From: DATBLE01 sp963719325
Lineage (GTDB): Bacteria; Actinomycetota; Thermoleophilia; Gaiellales; Gaiellaceae
Assembly: GCA_963719325.1 (NCBI GenBank)
Contig: CAVRBW010000007.1
Span: 18,972 to 82,971, forward strand
DNA: 64,000 nucleotides
Reading direction: 5' to 3'
Made by a program: the position numbers and the translations under genes. Shown piece after piece: positions 59,944-64,000 of this stretch; within the stretch, counting starts at the first letter, position 1; each line of letters starts with the position of its first letter. A model generated the notes under the pieces. That model was not told the origin of the DNA, did not search any database, and saw nothing but the letters and a program-made list of their open reading frames with translations.

Positions 59944-61446
59944 ATGCGGCGCGTCTGGGCCTTCGTGATCGTCGCGGTCCTCGGCGGAGCGGGCTTCGTG
60001 GCCGCATCGTCGTGGGCGACCCGATCGGCGAAGGCGCCGACGGTCGTGCGCGTCGTGGCCCGGGACTACTCGTACACGCTGTCGAGACGGAGCGTCCCAC
60101 CGGGACGCGTTCGCTTCCTGGTCACGAACAAAGGCGCGATGGCTCACGACTTCGAGATCGCGGGTCACAAGACGCGAGTGCTGAAGCCGAACGGCCGGGC
60201 CACGCTCGACGTCGTCTTCACCCGATCCGGCTCCTACCGCTACCGCTGCACGATCCCGGGTCATGCGAGGCTGGGGATGAAGGGTGTCTTGACGGTGGCG
60301 AAGAAAGCCGTCTCGACCAAGCCGCCCACGACGTCCACCGCGACGAGCACGTCGACGACGACCACGAGCGCGGGCACCGCCCTCGAACTCGTCAAGGTCG
60401 GCGACTTCGAGCGGCCTGTATACGTCACCGCCCCGCCTGGCGACGAGCACCGCGTCTTCGTCGTCGAGCAGCGCGGAACGATCCAGGAGGTCGTCGACGG
60501 GCAGCCGGGCGCGACGCAGTTTCTCGACCTGACCGACCAGGTGCAAGAGGTGAGCGAGCGCGGTCTCCTCTCGATGGCCTTTGCCCCCGACTACGCCGAC
60601 AGCGGACGTTTCTACGTCGACTACACCGACCGCGTCGGCAACGGCAACGTCAACGTCGTCGAGTTTCAGCGTTCAGCGGCCAATCCGCTGCTCGCCGACC
60701 GCGGCTCGGCCCGCCCGATCCTCGAGGTCGTGAAGCCGTACGAGAACCACAACGCCGGGATGCTGCAGTTCGGCCCCGACGGCGACCTCTACGTCTCCGT
60801 CGGCGACGGCGATTCGGGCGTCCTCCACAAGCCGGGCGCGTTCGCCCAGACCCTGGACGACCTGCTCGGCAACATCCTCCGCATCGATCCTCGGCCGTCG
60901 GGCGGCCTTCCCTACTCGATCCCGGCGTCGAATCCGTTCGTCTCGAAGGACGGCGCGCGCGGCGAGGTCTGGGACTACGGCCTGCGCAACCCGTGGCGCT
61001 TCTGGATCGACGCGCCGACCGGCGACCTGTACATCGGCGACGCCCAGCTCGGCGGGCCCGAGGAGATCGACTATTCCGCCGGCAACAAGGGCGGCCTGGA
61101 CTTCGGGTGGCCGTGCTTCCAGGGAGCGGACCCCTTTGACGCGACCGAGACCTGCTCCGACCCGGTAGCGCCCGTCTACCAGTACGACCACGGCGGCGGC
61201 CGCTGCACGGTGATCGGCGGCGTGGTCGTGCGCGATCCTCGGCTCCCCGGCTTGGCCGGTCGCTATCTGTTCGCCGACTACTGCGACGGCAAGATCATGA
61301 GCACGCTGGTTGCGGACGGGAAGGCGACCGACCTCCACGAGCTCGGCTTGCAGGTCGCGGCGCTGAGCTCGTTCGGCGTCGACGGTCTCGGCCGCGTCTA
61401 CGTCACGTCCACCGACGGTGGCGTCTATCGGATCGACCCGGCTTGA
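59944..61446 (+). CDS. Cupredoxin fused to a PQQ-type glucose/sorbosone dehydrogenase propeller
   Basis: 500 aa. Signal anchor MRRVWAFVIVAVLGGAGFVA; residues 35-120 form a cupredoxin with type-1 copper ligands His (GAMAHDFEIAG), Cys and His (YRCTIPGHARLG) and Met (LGMKG). A Thr/Ser/Pro linker (TSTATSTSTTTTSAG) leads to a six-bladed propeller of the soluble glucose dehydrogenase type: PVYVTAPPGDEHRVFVVEQR, RGLLSMAFAPDY, WDYGLRNPWRFWIDAPTGDL, IGDAQLGGPEEIDY and the CTVIGGVVVRDPRLPGL end. Electron flow from sugar or alcohol oxidation through copper is a plausible role outside the membrane. Confidence 0.88.
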   Translation: MRRVWAFVIVAVLGGAGFVAASSWATRSAKAPTVVRVVARDYSYTLSRRSVPPGRVRFLVTNKGAMAHDFEIAGHKTRVLKPNGRATLDVVFTRSGSYRYRCTIPGHARLGMKGVLTVAKKAVSTKPPTTSTATSTSTTTTSAGTALELVKVGDFERPVYVTAPPGDEHRVFVVEQRGTIQEVVDGQPGATQFLDLTDQVQEVSERGLLSMAFAPDYADSGRFYVDYTDRVGNGNVNVVEFQRSAANPLLADRGSARPILEVVKPYENHNAGMLQFGPDGDLYVSVGDGDSGVLHKPGAFAQTLDDLLGNILRIDPRPSGGLPYSIPASNPFVSKDGARGEVWDYGLRNPWRFWIDAPTGDLYIGDAQLGGPEEIDYSAGNKGGLDFGWPCFQGADPFDATETCSDPVAPVYQYDHGGGRCTVIGGVVVRDPRLPGLAGRYLFADYCDGKIMSTLVADGKATDLHELGLQVAALSSFGVDGLGRVYVTSTDGGVYRIDPA

Positions 61447-61489
61447 ACCGGCCGCCGAGCAGCGCCCTCAGCGAACGTACACTCGCCCG

Positions 61490-62446
61490 ATGGTCACCCT
61501 CGACGCCGTCCTCGCTGCCCGGGAGACGATCGCTGGGCGCCTGCACCGCACGCCGACGCTCGGCTCGGCGACGCTCTCCGCGCTGACCGGTGCCCAGGTT
61601 CACCTGAAGGCGGAGCTCTTCCAGCGCACCGGCTCGTTCAAGCCGCGGGGCGTGCTCACCAAGCTCGCCGCCTTGACGGAGGAAGAGCGCGCCCGTGGGG
61701 TGATCGGCATCTCGGCCGGGAACCACGCCCAGGCGCTCGCGTACGGGGCGCGCGAGGCCGGGCTGGGCGCGCTCGTGGTGATGTGGGCGGACGCGAATCC
61801 CGCGAAGATCGCCGCCGCCCGCGGCTACGGCGCCGACGTCGACCTCGTCGCGCCAGGGCCGGCGGAGGCGTTCGAGCGCCTCGACGAGCTGATCGAGCAG
61901 ACGGGGCGGACGCTCGTCCACCCGTTCGACGATCCCCTCGTGATCGCGGGGCAGGGGACGGTCGGTCTCGAGCTCGTCGAGGATGTCCCCGAGGTGGACG
62001 TCGTCCTCGTCCCGGTCGGCGGCGGAGGGCTGATCGCCGGAATCGCGACGGCGGTCGGAGGACTGCGACCGCAGGCGCGGGTCGTCGCAGTCGAGCCCGA
62101 GCTGTCGCCGTCCCTCCACGAGGCCCTGAAAGCAGGGCGCTCGGTGCCGGTCAAGCCGCGCTCGATCGCGGACGGCCTCGGCGCGCCGTTCGCCGGCGAG
62201 AACGCGGTTGCCGTCTGCTCGACGCTCGGCGTCGAATCGGTGCTCGTCACCGAGGCGGAGATCGAAGACGGATTCCGCTTCCTCTATGCGCGCGCGAAGC
62301 TGGCCTGCGAGCCGGCCGGCGCGGCGACGACCGGCGCGCTCCTGGCGGGCAAAATCGCGCTTGATCCGGGCCAAAAGGTGGTCGCCGTCGTCTCCGGTGG
62401 CAACGCGGCACCCGAAACGGCCTCTGCTATCCTGGCTCGGCGATGA
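61490..62446 (+). CDS. Threonine dehydratase/serine-threonine ammonia-lyase
   Basis: 318 aa fold-type II PLP enzyme. Schiff-base Lys in LFQRTGSFKPRGVLTKL, SAGNHAQALAYGAREAGL, phosphate cup PVGGGGLIAGIATAVGG and the C-terminal VVSGGNAA. It lacks the C-terminal ACT regulatory domain of biosynthetic IlvA, so it is catabolic-type or unregulated. Makes 2-oxobutyrate and ammonia from threonine. ATG 61490 six bases after TACACT, probable leaderless start. Overlaps rpmE by four bases. Confidence 0.92.
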   Translation: MVTLDAVLAARETIAGRLHRTPTLGSATLSALTGAQVHLKAELFQRTGSFKPRGVLTKLAALTEEERARGVIGISAGNHAQALAYGAREAGLGALVVMWADANPAKIAAARGYGADVDLVAPGPAEAFERLDELIEQTGRTLVHPFDDPLVIAGQGTVGLELVEDVPEVDVVLVPVGGGGLIAGIATAVGGLRPQARVVAVEPELSPSLHEALKAGRSVPVKPRSIADGLGAPFAGENAVAVCSTLGVESVLVTEAEIEDGFRFLYARAKLACEPAGAATTGALLAGKIALDPGQKVVAVVSGGNAAPETASAILARR

Positions 62447-62658
62447 AGGCTGGGATCCATCCGGACTACGTGCTCGCGACCGTTCGCTGCGCATGCGGGA
62501 ACGAGTTCCAGACGCGCTCGACGAAATCCGAGCTGCACGTCGAGATCTGCTCAGCCTGCCATCCCTTCTACACCGGCAAGCAGAAGCTGGTCGACACCGG
62601 CGGCCGCGTCGAGCGCTTCCAGAGGAAGCTCGAGCGCGCCGCAGCGCAGCGCGGCTAG
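62443..62658 (+). CDS. rpmE: 50S ribosomal protein L31
   Basis: 71 aa; zinc-binding type with CACGNEFQTRST and CSACHPFYTGKQKL giving the C-x-C and C-x-x-C sites. Begins MKAGIHPDYVLATVRCACG. ATG 62443 overlaps the stop of the threonine dehydratase gene, an unusual partner. The DUF1385 gene follows after six bases, as in many Gram-positive genomes. Confidence 0.97.
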   Translation: MKAGIHPDYVLATVRCACGNEFQTRSTKSELHVEICSACHPFYTGKQKLVDTGGRVERFQRKLERAAAQRG

Positions 62659-62664
62659 GCCCCG

Positions 62665-63579
62665 ATGAGCACTGCGATCGGCGGCCAGGCCGTCCTCGAG
62701 GGCGTGATGATGCGTTCGCCGTCGAGCTGGGCGGTCGCCGTCCGCAAGCCCGATGGGGCGATCGCGCAGGTGGTGAACGAGATCGCCTCGCCGATGGCCA
62801 AGCGCCTCATCTGGCGCCTGCCGATCGTGCGCGGGGTGATCGCGCTCGGCGAGTCGCTGGCGATCGGGTTCCGCGCGCTCGCGATCTCGGCCAACTACGC
62901 CGCACAGGAAGAGGGAGACGACGGCGAGGTGACGACCGAGCTCTCGCGCGGTCAGATGATCTTCGCGTTCGCGATCGCGATCGGCTTCGCGCTCGCGCTG
63001 TTCAAGATCACCCCGGCTCTGATCACCAACTGGCTGCCGATCGAGACCACTGGTTGGTTCGTCATCGTCGAGGGCGCGATCAGAGTGACGCTGTTCGTCG
63101 TCTACCTCGCGCTCATCTCGCTGCTGCCCGATCTCCGCCGCGTCTTCCAGTACCACGCCGCCGAGCACAAGGCGATCAACGCGTACGAGGCCGGCGACGA
63201 GCTCACGCCGGAGCGCGTTCAGCTCCACAGCAAGATCCACGTCCGTTGTGGAACCGCCTTCCTGCTCTGGGTGATGGTGATCGCGATCTTCGTCTTTGCC
63301 TTCTTCGGCCGTCCGGCCTGGTACTGGCTGATCGTCACCCGGATCGCGCTGCTGCCGGTCATTGCCGGGCTGGCGTACGAGCTGATCCGCTTCGCCGGGA
63401 AGCACACCGACCAGCGCTGGCTGCTCTGGTTGCTCGCGCCGGGCCTCTGGCTCCAGCGCCTGACGACGCGGGAGCCGAGCCTCGGCCAGCTCGAGGTCTC
63501 GATCTGCGCGCTTCGGGAAGTGCTCGACCGTGAAGGACTTGCAGTTGACCGTCCCCAGCGAGTGGAGGTGATGGCCTGA
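62665..63579 (+). CDS. DUF1385 membrane protein (YqhQ-like)
   Basis: 304 aa. STAIGGQAVLEGVMMRSPSS at the start and QYHAAEHKAINAYEAGDELT in the middle are the family signatures; four to five hydrophobic segments follow (FAIAIGFALALF, AFLLWVMVIAIFVFAFF). The conserved HAAEHK resembles a metal site, but function is not known. Linkage to rpmE (and prfA in other genomes) is typical. It shares one base with the OsmC gene. Confidence 0.9.
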   Translation: MSTAIGGQAVLEGVMMRSPSSWAVAVRKPDGAIAQVVNEIASPMAKRLIWRLPIVRGVIALGESLAIGFRALAISANYAAQEEGDDGEVTTELSRGQMIFAFAIAIGFALALFKITPALITNWLPIETTGWFVIVEGAIRVTLFVVYLALISLLPDLRRVFQYHAAEHKAINAYEAGDELTPERVQLHSKIHVRCGTAFLLWVMVIAIFVFAFFGRPAWYWLIVTRIALLPVIAGLAYELIRFAGKHTDQRWLLWLLAPGLWLQRLTTREPSLGQLEVSICALREVLDREGLAVDRPQRVEVMA

Positions 63580-64000
63580 TGACAGGCGCAGAGCGCACAG
63601 CGCACGTGACGTGGCAGGGCGACCTGATGAGCGGCAGCGGCAGGATCGACAGCGTCGGCAGCGGCGCGATCTCGGGGCTCGACGTGACGTGGGCGTCGCG
63701 CTCGGAGGCCTCGACAGGCGGCCGCACGAGCCCCGAGGAGCTGATCGCGGCGGCGCACGCGGCGTGCTTCAGCATGGCTCTGTCGCACGGGCTGGCACAG
63801 GCGGGTACGCCTCCGGAGCAGCTGCAGGTCTCCGCCACCTCCACCTTCGTGCCCGGTACGGGGATCACGACGATGCGGCTCGAGCTCACAGGCCGCGTTC
63901 CGGGTCTCGACGAGGCGGGCTTCAAGGAAGCCGCCGAGGGCGCGAAGGAGAACTGCCCGGTCTCGAAGGCGCTTGCCGGAAACGTCGAGATCACACTCGA
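63579..64000 (+). CDS. OsmC/Ohr-family peroxiredoxin-like protein, 3' end missing
   Basis: About 140 residues before the window edge; nearly complete. Start MTGAERTAHVTWQGDLMSGS; the catalytic cysteine pair is in AAHAACFSMALS and ENCPVSKALAG, the arrangement of OsmC thiol peroxidases that reduce organic hydroperoxides. GGRTSPEELIAAAHA is the usual helix before the first Cys. The ATG overlaps the DUF1385 stop (TGATG). Confidence 0.92.
   Translation, partial: MTGAERTAHVTWQGDLMSGSGRIDSVGSGAISGLDVTWASRSEASTGGRTSPEELIAAAHAACFSMALSHGLAQAGTPPEQLQVSATSTFVPGTGITTMRLELTGRVPGLDEAGFKEAAEGAKENCPVSKALAGNVEITL

Overview
The window is a high-GC chromosome segment with dense, often 4-bp-overlapping genes. 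It most likely comes from a deep-branching actinobacterium of the Thermoleophilia type (Gaiella/Solirubrobacter relatives). Reasons: actinobacterial NucS mismatch endonuclease, a DUF1385-rpmE block, a trp operon with a leader peptide, -10 boxes sitting directly upstream of start codons (leaderless transcripts), a cyclic 2,3-diphosphoglycerate synthetase homologue, and a large STAND/SARP-type regulator beside a CSLREA beta-helix protein. No rRNA, tRNA, CRISPR array, transposase or phage gene was seen.

Layout. 1-6.6 kb: thymidine kinase fragment, argB-argD-cDPG synthetase, DEAD-box helicase, MOSC protein. 6.8-16.4 kb: a 1092-aa MalT-like ATPase/TPR/SARP regulator followed by two arrays of GAAG direct repeats at exact 11-bp spacing (SARP-type operators), then five genes for mostly secreted proteins, ending in a 1087-aa protein with an HExxH motif and a von Willebrand D domain. 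16.5-24.1 kb: a heme-copper-oxidase-like membrane protein, a flippase-like protein, a small-protein/cold-shock operon, hemolysin III, nucS, and a TetR/oxidoreductase pair with a double-dyad operator. 24.2-32.1 kb: sugar ABC transporter, GH4 glycosidase, sugar kinase and divergent ROK repressor. 32.1-34.7 kb: nuclease-like, nitroreductase, NYN and nitrilase genes. 34.8-41.6 kb: complete trp operon E-G-D-CF-B-A with an acetamidase gene between trpB and trpA, preceded by an attenuator.

41.6-56.6 kb holds thiolase, 3-hydroxybutyryl-CoA dehydrogenase, acyl-CoA dehydrogenase, cobalamin adenosyltransferase, a two-subunit acyl-CoA mutase with isobutyryl-CoA-mutase-type pocket residues, enoyl-CoA hydratase, EtfB, EtfA and ETF:quinone oxidoreductase. 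Together these cover every step from isobutyryl-CoA through butyryl-CoA to acetyl-CoA. The spacers of this region carry two long foldback elements and a family of hairpin repeats. 56.7-64 kb: two envelope proteins, a two-component system, a cupredoxin-glucose dehydrogenase fusion, threonine dehydratase, rpmE, a DUF1385 protein and an OsmC fragment.

Four genes are broken as read. nucS, the sugar kinase and the GH4 gene each contain exactly one base too many next to a G run, which looks like homopolymer over-calling. chrA has an in-frame TAA.
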